A program made the translations under genes and the position numbers. This document shows, one piece after another, positions 46,850-57,209 of a stretch of 64,000 nt of DNA; position 1 is the first letter of the stretch; the number at the start of each line of letters is the position of its first letter. The notes under the pieces were generated by a model that worked only from the letters and a program-made list of their open reading frames with translations, did no database searches and had not been told where the DNA came from. Origin of the DNA: Trichosphaerium sp. ATCC 40318 (taxonomy: Eukaryota > Discosea > Flabellinia > Trichosidae); contig JALMLS010000255.1 of NCBI GenBank assembly GCA_038496445.1, positions 372,001-436,000 of the forward strand. The letters run 5' to 3'.

Positions 46850-47895
46850 ATGGAACAACACGGGAGTGACATGTTTTCGACACTGCCAGACGAGTTGCTG
46901 TTCTTCCTGCTTTCGTTTTTAGACATCATTGGGTCTCTTGCCTTTACGTGCAAGAGGCTAAGAGCCGTGGCCAGGTGCTACAGTACGACCAGAACGAACA
47001 GTTGCAAGGTTTGCTCACTAATTTAGACCGTTCCATCACTATGAGAAGCGGTGTCCTTAATTACCCAGTACTACACTGGGCTGTAAGTACGTGACACATA
47101 CCCACAAATCGTTTTTGAAGCTCCTAACTTTTTGTAAAGACGTTTTACACATGGCAGAGGTTAGCCAAGATAACCTCCTATGCATGTTGGAGAACATGTT
47201 CTGTGCCACAACGGCACAACCCAAAGATTGCTGGTTTGTTTGGCAAAGCACTCGCTTCATTTCTCGGAAGCTCATTCATTTGCGGTGCTTTATCCCAGGT
47301 GAACATTTCCCAGGCACGACTCTTTGTTTGTTTTGTTTTTTTTTTTGATTTTCGAAAACCGATTTTTACGATCGTTTTTTTTTTTTTTTGTTTTTTTTTT
47401 TTGAGTAGTTGTATTCAAGGAATAATATTTTGCGTAGGCAATCGGTATTCAATCGCTACGTACATTAAAATGTACAACGAAAGGTGTAAAATAGAGCGCG
47501 CCCGCGCGTTGTCACTCATGTATCTGGTTGAAAGACAAGGATTCCTTGTTACATCAAGCGTAATGAACATGTGCACTATTGGCCCAATAGTATTGTACAG
47601 GACGAATGTGGTCCTTGGAGACCTATATGAGGCGTTAGTAGAGCTCGATAACCACATGTTTGAGCAATCATACAATTGCTTTGAGGGTTTTTTTTTTAGA
47701 GTTGGTGAAACGTACACGTTGGGCGCTCTTGTACATGCTGATTACATCGTTGCAATCATGGACATGAATTATTATCAAGAATATCTATGGGAAAACCGCC
47801 GATACCCATCTGAGATAGTTTCAAGACGTGAATTTGAGGAGACACTTTTGGCAAAATTTAAAAGATACCGGCCAGGTCGAGAAAAAAAAGACTGA
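46850..47895 (+). pseudogene. F-box-like protein gene, copy 2 (frameshifted)
   Basis: Same structure as the copy at 3,483: F-box-like start (LPDELLFFLLSFLDIIGSL), then the same one-base loss near 47,009 (TGCAAGGTTTGC), then an intact C-terminal frame to 47,895. Differences from copy 1 are mostly single substitutions, some silent (for example GAG CTC for GAG CTT). The long C-terminal frame could still be translated from an internal Met (MYNERCKIERARALSL). Confidence 0.65.
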
Positions 47896-47925
47896 AAAAT
47901 AAAAGATTTAAGTTCTGTTTCGTTG

Positions 47926-48848
47926 GTTTTTTTCTTTGAGTAGTTTCCTATTACACATAGCAAATGCTCTCTAGTCTCATTGAATTTAAGGGCTTTAGAA
48001 TTTGTTGCCTGTTCTTGTCAACAACTTTTCAACCTTGATTACTTCTACAAATTGTGTTGTTCGCTATTTAATGGTTACAGACCAAACAGCTACATGAGAC
48101 AGCCACAAGTGTTCACATTCAGGCTCAACTTTCTATCTCCTCACGGAGCATTAGTCAACCCCAGGAGTCCACATTGCCCTTCACCAATTAGCCTTAGCGC
48201 TTACAGTATGATATTAACCACATGTATAAGCTGCCATAATTTGTGAGAAATGGGGCATTCAAGTCCAACAAATTTGTAGTGAATACGCTATTTACGCAAG
48301 TATTGAAAAGCATGCAAAGTTGTGGACGAGATTTTTAAGCTCTAGATAAAGCAAATGTGTTTCATGTAACTTCAAAAGTGAAGATACGCAATATTGTCGA
48401 TCTAGTCATCAACGTTTGGTATGAGGTCTTTATCTCAAATTGCTCCCATCATTTCTTTTTGGTTGCTATATCTCAAACACTACTATCCGTCACTATGCAT
48501 GTCAAACACTTCCGGCTATCACAGCACATCCGAAATTGTTGTTCCGCTATTAGCTAATTATTGCACTAACTAAGTTCTTCTTCTCTTGCTTCTGCCACTA
48601 CTCATACAACATCCATACACTCATCAACGCTTGTTGCGACAGGTATCATGTATCCATGGGCATCTTCAGGGAATTTTGTGTTAAAAGAGATCTTCAAGAG
48701 TTGCAACAAGGCGAATGCCGCGAACAATTGAATTACATAGATGAAAAGTTGAGCTTTGGTACAATAAGATAGTTTTAATGTTACTTGATAATATGCTTGG
48801 CTGTTTACAAAGTTATTTCATTATCACCAAATAAGTTTAACCCAGTCA
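47926..48848. other. No recognisable gene
   Basis: Spacer between the F-box block and the MORN genes. An 88-codon plus frame at 47,980 has no domain. An AT-rich 3' flank of the minus-strand MORN gene lies at the right. Confidence 0.45.
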
Positions 48849-49420
48849 TTACATGAAGTCATCTGTGACTTGTACGTCAATAACCTCTCCATCAACATAC
48901 CTACAAATTATATATGTACGCCCATTTTCATGCCACTGTATTGATTTTCCGTTGGCACACCACCGGTGTACTGTAACTGACACTTCATTTTACCATTTTG
49001 ATACCATTGCTGGTAGTCTCCTTGCTTCTTTCCATCAATGCACATGTATTTTTCTTCAATATCTCCACTAGCATACCATTTCTCAAAAAATCCTCTCATT
49101 TTCCCATTCTTATACCCACAACGTATCTTGAGCTTTCCGTCATTATACCACTGTCTAAACCTTCCATTCAGCTCACCTTTGATGTACATACACTCTGTTT
49201 TAAGCTGTCCGTTATAGTGCCACTCCTCAAACAAACCATTGATGGTACAGTTAATGTAGAAACATCTCTTTCGGAGCCTACCATCTTCATGCCACTCCAT
49301 AGCCTTTCCCTTGAGTGTATTATACTTCACCTCTATTTGTCCGTTTGCGTGCCATCTCATTATGGCTGTACACGTGTTTTCTCCGTTACAGACGTTTGGG
49401 TAAGACTTGGTATGACTCAT
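48849..49420 (-). CDS. MORN_2-repeat protein, small, intronless, 3' frameshift
   Basis: ATG at 49420 (MSHTKSYPNVCNGENT) is followed by about six MORN_2 repeats of about 23 residues: MRWHANGQIEVKY, EWHEDGRLRKRC, EWHYNGQLKTEC, QWYNDGKLKIRC, KWYASGDIEEKY, QWYQNGKMKCQL. The frame ends at 48,908. Just before that, near 48,960, a one-base shift restores another repeat (NGKSIQWHENGRTYIICRYV) and a tail to a stop at 48,849. So there is a late frameshift or a sequencing error. MORN_2 repeats (also labelled YwqK-like) are short beta-hairpins thought to mediate binding. The gene has no intron, unlike neighbouring housekeeping genes, and lies 204 bp downstream of the larger MORN gene on the same strand. 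Confidence 0.8.
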
Positions 49421-49624
49421 AAATCAACTACAAACGCCTACAACGTGTACAAGAACATGGCGAGCGGCAATCACCCACATCCCACCCAAAAATTTCCTTT
49501 TCAATTTGTTTTAAAAACCTGTAAAACTTTCTTTTATTTTCCAAGTGTTTCTTGTATAATAGATAACAAATGCTTGGCGCTGCGCTAGAGCCACAAGACA
49601 TTTTGTCTTCCTCCCAAACATCGT

Positions 49625-51247
49625 CTAAGTTGAGTCCCTTTGGTTAGTTGATAGAAGAGTAGTAGTTAGTATCAGAACTCTAACATCACCATATTTAAAC
49701 CCGTTCTTGTAAACACACAGTTCTTTCATTTGTCTGTTTGCATGCCATTCTTTACACTCTCCATTCTTCTTTCCGTTGGTCATTTTATAGTGTACTTTTA
49801 GGTCACCATAGTTATCCCATGTTTTATAGTCACCTTCTTTCTTATCATCTTTGTAGAAGCATCTCTCTATAACAGTTCCAAACTTAGAGTGGCAAACCTT
49901 CTCGCCATTCTTCTTGCCATCATCGTACATACACGTTTCCTCGATTGTTCCGTCCTCATACCACTTAGTAAACACTCCATTTGGTTTACCATCGACCCAT
50001 GTGCTCTTTTCTTTAACTGTTCCGTCGTTGTACCACTGCGTAACCTCACCATTCTTTTCACCGTTTGTGTACAGAATACTTTCTTCAATTTGTCCATTAT
50101 CGTACCACGTGCGATACTCACCTTCTAGTTTGCAACCAAAACTTGTATAGCTATATTGTAGCAGTCCATTCTCATACCATGTATTACGCAGTCCATGTAT
50201 AACACCGTTCTTGTACGTACTTTTTTCTTTGATTTGGCCGTTCTCATACCACTCATTGTACTCGCCATTTCTGTCACAATCGTTATAGTTACAATCTATT
50301 TGCAGACTTCCATCCGCATACCACTTTGTAAACACTCCATTTGGTTTGCCATCGACCCACGTGCTCTTTTCTTTAACTACTCCATCCTTGTACCACTTTG
50401 TACATGCACCATCCTTTTTGCCTTCCTTGTAAAAGCACCGTTTTATGAGTTGACCGCCTCCGTCATACCAGCTAATGTATCTACCGTTTTTCTTACCATC
50501 CTTGTAAAAAGAATGTTCCTTGTTTAGGCCGTTTTTAAACCGCTCTCTGTACTCTCCATTTTTTTCTCCATTAACGAAACTACAATCAAGTTTGCAATGT
50601 CCATTGGCATACCACTTTTGAGACTTTCCATTTTGTTTACCATCAGCCCACACACTGTATTCTTCAGGTTTTCCATTCTCAAACCATTTCTTACGCTCTC
50701 CATATAATATTCCGTTGATGCGCGTGTAGTCAACTTGAGGTTGTCCATCACTATACCACTTCTTACATATTCCGTTTATCTTGCCTTCTTTGTAAACAGA
50801 TTGCTCTTTGGTTAGTCCGTTCTCATACCACTCAAAGCATTCTCCATTCTTTTTATTATCCTTGTAAATAAGATGTGCGGCAAGTTGTCCATTCTCATGC
50901 CACTTTTTGTATTCACCATTCTTCTTGTTTTTTATAAAATAACAGTGTACATTCAGCTGTCCGTTCTCATGCCATTGTTTAAAAACGCCGTTCTTCTCTC
51001 CATCAATCAATGGATATTTAGAATGTACGTTGCCGCTGTTGTACCAAAACGTCCACATTCCGTTCTTATCAAGATAGTTATTGTAGTGTGTGCTGATTGC
51101 AGCTCGTTTAGATAGCGTATGAAACTTCTTAAAAGTTTCCTCATTGAATGAACATAAGTAGCGTTGGATATCTCTTGGCAGGTCTAATAACGCAGTAGGA
51201 GGCGCATTGACAATATTTTGGTACTTCCCAGGCTTGTTTGTACTCAT
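49625..51247 (-). CDS. F-box-like/MORN_2-repeat protein, 540 aa, intronless
   Basis: ATG at 51247. The N-terminus (LLDLPRDIQRYLCSFNEETF, then HTLSKRAA) looks like a short F-box. It is followed by about 19 MORN_2 repeats with core W-Y/H-E/A/K-N/D-G and spacer K-D-G-K-K-N-G, for example KWHENGQLAAH, EWYENGLTKEQ, KWYADGSLQIDC and TWYDNGQIEES. Two repeats are nearly identical (EKSTWVDGKPNGVFTKWY occurs twice), showing recent internal duplication. Some late repeats lack the W-Y core (HSKFG, WDNYG). No signal peptide or membrane segment. Proteins with this layout are abundant in amoeba-infecting Marseilleviridae and pithovirus-like viruses, and also occur in bacteria. An SCF-linked adaptor role is inferred. 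One unbroken exon of 1.6 kb is exceptional in this window. Confidence 0.88.
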   Translation of the reverse strand: MSTNKPGKYQNIVNAPPTALLDLPRDIQRYLCSFNEETFKKFHTLSKRAAISTHYNNYLDKNGMWTFWYNSGNVHSKYPLIDGEKNGVFKQWHENGQLNVHCYFIKNKKNGEYKKWHENGQLAAHLIYKDNKKNGECFEWYENGLTKEQSVYKEGKINGICKKWYSDGQPQVDYTRINGILYGERKKWFENGKPEEYSVWADGKQNGKSQKWYANGHCKLDCSFVNGEKNGEYRERFKNGLNKEHSFYKDGKKNGRYISWYDGGGQLIKRCFYKEGKKDGACTKWYKDGVVKEKSTWVDGKPNGVFTKWYADGSLQIDCNYNDCDRNGEYNEWYENGQIKEKSTYKNGVIHGLRNTWYENGLLQYSYTSFGCKLEGEYRTWYDNGQIEESILYTNGEKNGEVTQWYNDGTVKEKSTWVDGKPNGVFTKWYEDGTIEETCMYDDGKKNGEKVCHSKFGTVIERCFYKDDKKEGDYKTWDNYGDLKVHYKMTNGKKNGECKEWHANRQMKELCVYKNGFKYGDVRVLILTTTLLSTNQRDST

Positions 51248-53014
51248 TAGGTAATATAGTTCTAAAAGTCGTCAAAAAAGATTACAAAAAAAAAAACATT
51301 CAATGAACAGAAAGTAGACGAAATGGTTTTGATTGATAGTGATGGTTTTCGAATTGTATTTAAGGTTGCTGTTATTGTTTCTGGTACTCATATGTCGTTG
51401 GTTGTGTACACTTGAAGTACAGAAACCTTTTAGCGAGCTCTTTCAGAGCAATACACTAAAAACACTTGACGTACGTTGTTTTGTAACAACTACAGTAAAA
51501 AGTCGATCTACGTCAAGTATCGCCAGTTGTTGCACGAGTAGTTTATTTTCTGGAAATTAAAAATCACTCACCCAATCGTTTAAGTAAGTGGTTACTCGCT
51601 TAAACAAAACAGTATTTATTCGCCTTTTGCTTGGTTTGGAGAAAAATAAAGCAGCGCAAGCGACTAAGATGATGTATAATGCCTACATGACACTCATGTA
51701 CTGCAAGTATAAGGCGAGATGTACTACGGAAGCGAAAATCAGAAGAACGGGCAGGAAGGTTGGCAAAGGCAAAGCCACGAAAGTGTCGAGCACTCGACCG
51801 AGACAGTCACGTGAAGAATAGACAAAACGTTATAAATCGATGATAAGATAGATCAAGGAATGCAACCGTGGTGACGGAGGGAAGGAGATAAACTATGTAA
51901 GGTTGGAACAGGTTTTTACGCCAGGGTTGGCTTTTCGTGTGATTGGGAGGTTTTCTGTAACCTTTTCCTCCATTTTTACTTTTTACTTTTACACCTATGG
52001 TCCTAGTGGCCGTGTCGGGGGTTTGGCGACTTTTTAAGCTACCTTATCTGCGCCCTGCAAGTCAACGCCAGACAATAAACAATAAACAAACATATTTATT
52101 CGCCTAGAATCAGGGAAGTGTACGGATATTAAGGGTAGCCACTTACAACAATACCAAATCAGCGTACGGTTACCTCTCCAGCGAAAGTTTGATTGGATAA
52201 AAATGTTTGGGAGTTTCTCCAGAACTTGTACGCTTCTCCAACTTATTGATTGTCTTTTTATCCACATAGCCTGTAAGTACGTAAGTCTAACATCACATGG
52301 CTGGAAGTGTACCTTTAATGGATGGTTTTCAAAGAGTACGAGTGACTAGTGTAGTGGTACATAGTACATTGCCGAACTGTTTTTGGGTTGTATCTGAACA
52401 AACACATTTAGAACATACATTCAGGGCAGATAGGCCACGCTGTGTATAAGCGATACAATGGATTATAGAATAGTAATTGGACAATGCAGGTAATTGTTTA
52501 CAAATCGGAATGGTGACATTGCCTACCTACCAGCCCTGATCGCATAGTTGGACATACCAGCATACACATTGAGCATAGGTTGAGAAAGTGCTATTGGGTG
52601 CAGGATCACAGAAAACCGTGGCAGTATCCAGCAAAAAAGTGCGGAAAAATAGGAGAAAGGTAAGAGAAATGAGAAGTGTAACGGAGAAAACACGTGTACA
52701 GCCATAAAAAGTCATTGTTTTCATCACTTCATTTCAACCTTCACGAGATAGAACATTGTAACGTGCAACAGCATACGTTACTATTCTCTGATTACATTTA
52801 ATCACGAGATTAATGATATCTCAATATGAACATTATGTATTCTCTGATTAATGTAGCAACCTTTAATAAACACGCTATCCTAAAACTAACGCCACATCTC
52901 TCCTACACGTATCCTCATCCTTCGTGTGCCCTGTAACGTTTCGATCATTAATGAGATTGTATTGACTAAACACAAAATCAGCGGTAGTAAAACTAAAAAT
53001 AACATTTTTACAGA
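51248..53014. other. Long spacer, no confidently assigned gene
   Basis: A 77-codon basic frame starts near 51,588 (ending ...RPRQSREE) but has no domain or neighbours to support it. Short near-repeats of GATTAATG/ATTCTCTGATTA occur at 52,780-52,860. Possible promoters for the genes on both sides lie at the ends. Confidence 0.4.
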
Positions 53015-54064
53015 ATGACTACAAGACACCTAGAAGAGACAATGCATATTCCAATGGAACTATTATTGCACCACGTAATCCCTCAAACTGTTAATAAGCT
53101 AGACGATGTTCTTTCGTTTATTTTAGTATCAAGAGCTATCCACAAAGCATTTTGCTCTGTAAAATCAGTACTGGAACCATTTTTAAAAATCGTTAATGTA
53201 GAAAGAGTACAATACCTTCTACTACACCAACCAGATCTCTCAAGAGCTCTAGAAGCCACGTACGAACCATGGCCTATGCTTTTATTACAACACAGCACAG
53301 ATTTATCGCTATTGAAGGCAATCAAACCATTCTTCGTGTCAACGGACGACCACCCAGACTTTCCACATGTATCCAAGGTTTCCACTGAAGGCACAAACAA
53401 AATGACGAGGAAAGCCTTTTTTTACATTGGGCGCAAAGATTTTTTGGTACAGTCGGGAAACTGGAGTATGAAGGTTGCTCCTAACCTTAGTATAATCGGT
53501 TATACAAAGGAAGAGAGAATAACTCCAATAGACTCACCTGCCAGTATTGATATCGAAGGGCCAAAAATAGAAAGTAAAGAGTACCATGAAAGGGTTTTAT
53601 TTATGAGCGGACTTATTGCTCACGGATTTATCCAAACGTTTCGTCGTATGAGAGATGACCACCCTAAACACAGCAAGTTTAGTTTGCGGAGAAGAGGGAT
53701 AACGTGTGATCTAGACGGCTTGAAGGAGCCTGCTAAGCTGCTGCCTTTAAAATTGAATTACAACGGAGATGAAAAGTTTGAGTTTTCGGGTATGTTCAGT
53801 ACGTTCAATGATATCGGTTTAGTCGGAGTTAGATTCAGAAGCTTTATGGTCGTAAAAGCTTCTAATTTTCATAGCGGTACTATCAATATTGGCGAGAAGA
53901 GCTACACAGTGATTAAAGTTTCAAAGGACGAAAATTCGTTTGTGTTTAAAACTGAGAATTTTATATTTACTGCTAGCTTATTCACAAGAGGTATAGTTCA
54001 AATGGCTAACGAAGAACAACCATCAGCTAACGAAGAACAACCATCACGATGCAAAATTGTTTAG
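53015..54064 (+). CDS. F-box-like protein with C-terminal CaaX box, intronless
   Basis: ATG at 53015 gives 349 residues in one exon. The N-terminus (MELLLHHVIPQTVNKLDDVL, FILVSRAIHKAF) has the LP-less F-box-like pattern of hydrophobic helices; the next part (VERVQYLLLHQPDLSRALEA, PWPMLLLQHSTDLSLL) is helical. The C-terminal half is predicted mostly beta (FYIGRKDFLVQSGNWSMKV, FEFSGMFSTFNDIGLVGVRF). It ends with a duplicated ANEEQPS motif and CKIV, a good CaaX prenylation signal. This suggests membrane anchoring. I do not recognise the C-terminal domain. Codon use looks ordinary. It shares single-exon structure with the MORN genes upstream. Confidence 0.8.
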   Translation: MTTRHLEETMHIPMELLLHHVIPQTVNKLDDVLSFILVSRAIHKAFCSVKSVLEPFLKIVNVERVQYLLLHQPDLSRALEATYEPWPMLLLQHSTDLSLLKAIKPFFVSTDDHPDFPHVSKVSTEGTNKMTRKAFFYIGRKDFLVQSGNWSMKVAPNLSIIGYTKEERITPIDSPASIDIEGPKIESKEYHERVLFMSGLIAHGFIQTFRRMRDDHPKHSKFSLRRRGITCDLDGLKEPAKLLPLKLNYNGDEKFEFSGMFSTFNDIGLVGVRFRSFMVVKASNFHSGTINIGEKSYTVIKVSKDENSFVFKTENFIFTASLFTRGIVQMANEEQPSANEEQPSRCKIV

Positions 54065-54311
54065 TATGTTTAAACGGACAGAAATGACCACACAAACCAT
54101 TCTTGCCTCGCTTGCATTATTGTTCCCCAACACTATTAGTTGGTCAATTAGTCATTAACAAGAATAAATTAGAAGTATTAGTATTGTCATGGATGCCCCT
54201 TTTCACATATGAGTGATATATTTTACCCACAGTAGTTTTTGTGGTTTTAAAAGTTGTCAAGAAGGTTGAAAAAATCAATCAAGTATTTTGTACATTTTTT
54301 TATTTCGTTTT

Positions 54312-55915
54312 TTACTGTTTCTTGACAACAAACTTGACCAAACTATAACACGCTGCGCCGATTACTGTAATTATAGTACCCAAAGTATTAAGTAATGTAA
54401 CTTTGGTACCAAACAATACAATGGATATGGCTATTGTTGTTAAATGCTTGATATTTCCAGCAATTGTGATGACAACTGCCGATGTCGTTTGTGACGCCAT
54501 AAAATTACTTAAAACAAAAGGTTAGCTGAGATTATGGTACAAGACTGTGTATGCAATATTTTAGTTCTTCTAGAAATTTGGCGAAGAAAACATAAGGTCA
54601 AACAAACCCAGAGAAGGGAAGGATAAATTTTGTAAAAAAACTTCAAAAAGTTGGTTCGTTTTCTTTTGGTTTAAAGTTGTTTACATAACACGTGCCTGTA
54701 ATTAAGTAGGAATGCTAAAAATCCATTCAAAGCCAGTATACCATACTCTAACATTGATGCTTCTGGAGCCCAGTCTTTCAACAAACGCTGGAATAATGTA
54801 AATAAAAAAAATAGTTTTTCCAAAATCAAGAATCGACTATAAAACGCACGCTATGTTCACCAAGTAAGAAAGCAGCAATAGTCATATTAATAAAAGCCCA
54901 ACCCTAAACCAACAGTCAATATTTTGAAACAACAAGCCAAAACAAAGCATGAAGACGCGAAATACAATTTTCCAACAAAAAAAAAAAATAGCAATGGCGG
55001 ACGTACTGATAGTCGGTTCAGAATATCCATAGGGTGAAATGAGAATTGTTTAATAAATTTCTGAGTCAATACAGATTTGCAAGAGGATAAGCAACAAACA
55101 ATCAATGTCAAAGTAAACCCAAGCTAATTGAATGTAAGAGAAGAGAAAAAAGAAAGTGTCAAAAAAAGTTGCTTACCGGATTGAACTCTGTGGAATGTTC
55201 GCCCATTGTAGCCATAGCTACACCAATAACAACTAAACCTATAGTGCTTATATGATATTTATTATATTTAGTGCCCAAGAAGAAATACGAAAGCATCATT
55301 GTAATGCCTAATTGGCACTGTCAGTTCAAACATGCCAAAAAAGGATTTCAAATTTTTTGTTTTTGAAGTTGTACTGTAAACTGTTTTGCGTACCAGGTAT
55401 TATTGATCTAACAACTTGATTTAAGCTTACTGTCAAATAATGAATTGATGTGTTACCAACAGCGATGTTTAAAGTAAAAATGAGTGAAAACAGGAATATA
55501 GTCCCCTGTTCGCGCAATGATAGTGTTTTACGTTGAAATGGTAGTATGCTTGTAAAAATCCACGTCGACGCCATGTGTATTGAAGACAATGTAACGGGGA
55601 ATGGAAAGCGCCAGTCACGAAAGAATTTCTGAGGTGTAACGTGTCAGTAAACGTAAACATTTGGTTTTTGAAAGTTTTTTGGTTTAAACACGTATTGGAG
55701 TGTATTAGCATTACAACAACGCGTAATTAAACGTATTTATGCATACCTTATTCATTAATGTAAGAGATATGTTTATACCAAACCAAACGATTAGCCATAT
55801 CCTTGGAAAGAACTTTGCTTTGGGTTCTACGCGATATTACGTCTTTTACGCTTGTTTTGTTATTAGTACCCTTTTCTCCTTTTTCGCCGTTTTTTGATGT
55901 TTTACCCGCTTCCAT
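54312..55915 (-). CDS. Triose-phosphate/nucleotide-sugar transporter family (TPT/SLC35) protein
   Basis: ATG at 55915 begins a Lys/Gly-rich cytosolic start (MEAGKTSKNGEKGEK). A 43-nt intron then restores the family frame: FFPRIWLIVWFGINISLTLM, NK..FRDWRFPFPVTLSSIHM, LSLREQGTIFLFSLIFTLNI, SIHYLTVSLNQVVRSIIP. Next come YHISTIGLVVIGVAMATMGE, LGFTLTLIVCCLSSCKSVLT, FHPMDILNRLS and the C-terminal core TTSAVVITIAGNIKHLTTIA, VTLLNTLGTIITVIGAACYS. It ends in VVKKQ, a Lys-rich tail compatible with ER/Golgi retention. About ten membrane helices are expected. Substrate cannot be told; SLC35C/E-type Golgi proteins are the nearest pattern. Confidence 0.88.
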
Positions 55916-56273
55916 GGACTCGAGAGCTAGAGTACAATCACTTTTTGATTAAAATAATAAAAAGAAACGAGGTACACTGGTTTGTATCGTTACGGTTTCT
56001 CATTGCAGCGAATCTCAGAATTGAGGTTGTTAACTCCAATCACTTCAAAAAACGACAGAAAGATTTTTTGTAGGTTCGCTTCATGTCATAGATTGTCAAG
56101 CAAAGCCCGCCCAAACCCCGTGTTTAACCACAAGTTGTTCCATGAACATTGTATGACGTGTGTCATAATCAGAAAGAGTCATTCAATGCCTGTTATTGTA
56201 CGGCTTGGGTACGTTTATAACTTTAGAAAATTCAGTTACAGAATCTAACCGAAATCGCAAGTGAAGAATATAA

Positions 56274-56777
56274 ATGGCGTCTAAAAGCATCAATAAGAGA
56301 GTATCATGTAAATGCAAACGTGTTAAGAAGTACTTGAGGCACAAAGAGAGACATAAAACTCAAAATTGGCGTGAAGGCTATGAACTCGTATGCTATGGCT
56401 CGCAGCGTTGTCTAAACGCTTCAAGAATACCATTAACGGCATACACTTCTTACATCTGTAATGGTCCTAATTACCGTCCTAAATCATCTGTATATAAAAG
56501 ACACAGCCAGTGGTATCAAGGGCCGTTACTTAAGCGCTCTAATACATAGTACGAAAACCCAACAATCAAAAACTAACCTTTTTTTTATAGCATTTTTTAC
56601 ATGACGCAGCAATCGGATCAGCGGTCACGACGTCTTACGCCAAGACAAAAAAGCAAACAGATTAAAAAAGAAAAAATATTCAAATCAGATGACAGGCACG
56701 TGTGGTATTGCCAAAAACATCCAAAAAACGTGATTTTTTGTCATTTTTCTGCCAAAAGGGATGAACTTAGAACTTGA
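56274..56777 (+). CDS. Unknown basic Cys-containing protein, two exons
   Basis: ATG at 56274 (MASKSINKRVSCKCKRVKKY) runs through WREGYELVCYGSQRCLNASR and YKRHSQWYQGPLLKRSNT. Without splicing it stops at 56,549. A good GT..AG intron (about 56,548-56,590, GTACGA...TTTTATAG) splits that stop codon and joins to a second exon open for about 60 codons (FYMTQQSDQRSRRLTPRQK, RHVWYCQKHPKNVIFCHF). This ends at 56,777. The continued open frame supports the spliced model. The protein is about 150 residues, strongly basic, with scattered Cys pairs. No family recognised. Confidence 0.55.
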
Positions 56778-57209
56778 TTTTCTTTTTCAAAAACTTCTTT
56801 AAATCATTATTCTCTAACTTCATTATAATAAGAGGTGGACAACATTGGAGATATACGTGTGTACGATGGAAGACTTTTCCGTTCAACCCTCGCAATCCTG
56901 GTAAGTGACACTGTTTGGGTTTTTTTAGTTTCTGTTTATAGCCTTTGGTCACGTTCTAACGTGAATGTAGATACATGGTTAGCATGATTGTAAAGTAACG
57001 GGAAAACTACCAAAAAGTTCCGTGTAATAAATAAGTACAAATTAATAACTTCCAAGATACCGTATTTCCTGCTTATATTATTACTTTTCACTGTTTGTAG
57101 TGAGAGTAAATCGTAAGGTGCGTTCCTTCTTTATGTTAAACATAGCAAAACTATTTTTCCGGTAGCGTCATAGTTAAGCCAAGTTGAATTTTTCATAAGT
57201 TCTACTAAG
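56778..57209. other. No recognisable gene
   Basis: Spacer and presumed promoter of the K+ channel gene. A short minus frame (56,767-56,952) overlaps the previous gene's end and has no domain. Confidence 0.4.

Larger units (their letters stand above)
44975..47925 (+). repeat. 3-kb segmental duplication, copy 2 (F-box block)
   Basis: Near-identical to 1,575-4,565 in the same orientation. It starts 190 bp after the H15/VWA gene and ends after the F-box-like reading frame. Small differences include a shorter poly-T tract and a missing CGT-rich stretch near 46,490. Confidence 0.93.

Noticed and set aside
48998-49588. 196-codon plus-strand frame over the small MORN gene
   Set aside because: It is the antisense of regular 23-residue repeats, which keeps the opposite frame open. 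No domain.
49625-51247. Toxin-antitoxin (YwqK antitoxin) reading of the MORN gene
   Set aside because: YwqK-family is a common automatic label for MORN_2 repeats. No toxin partner or bacterial context is present in this eukaryotic window.
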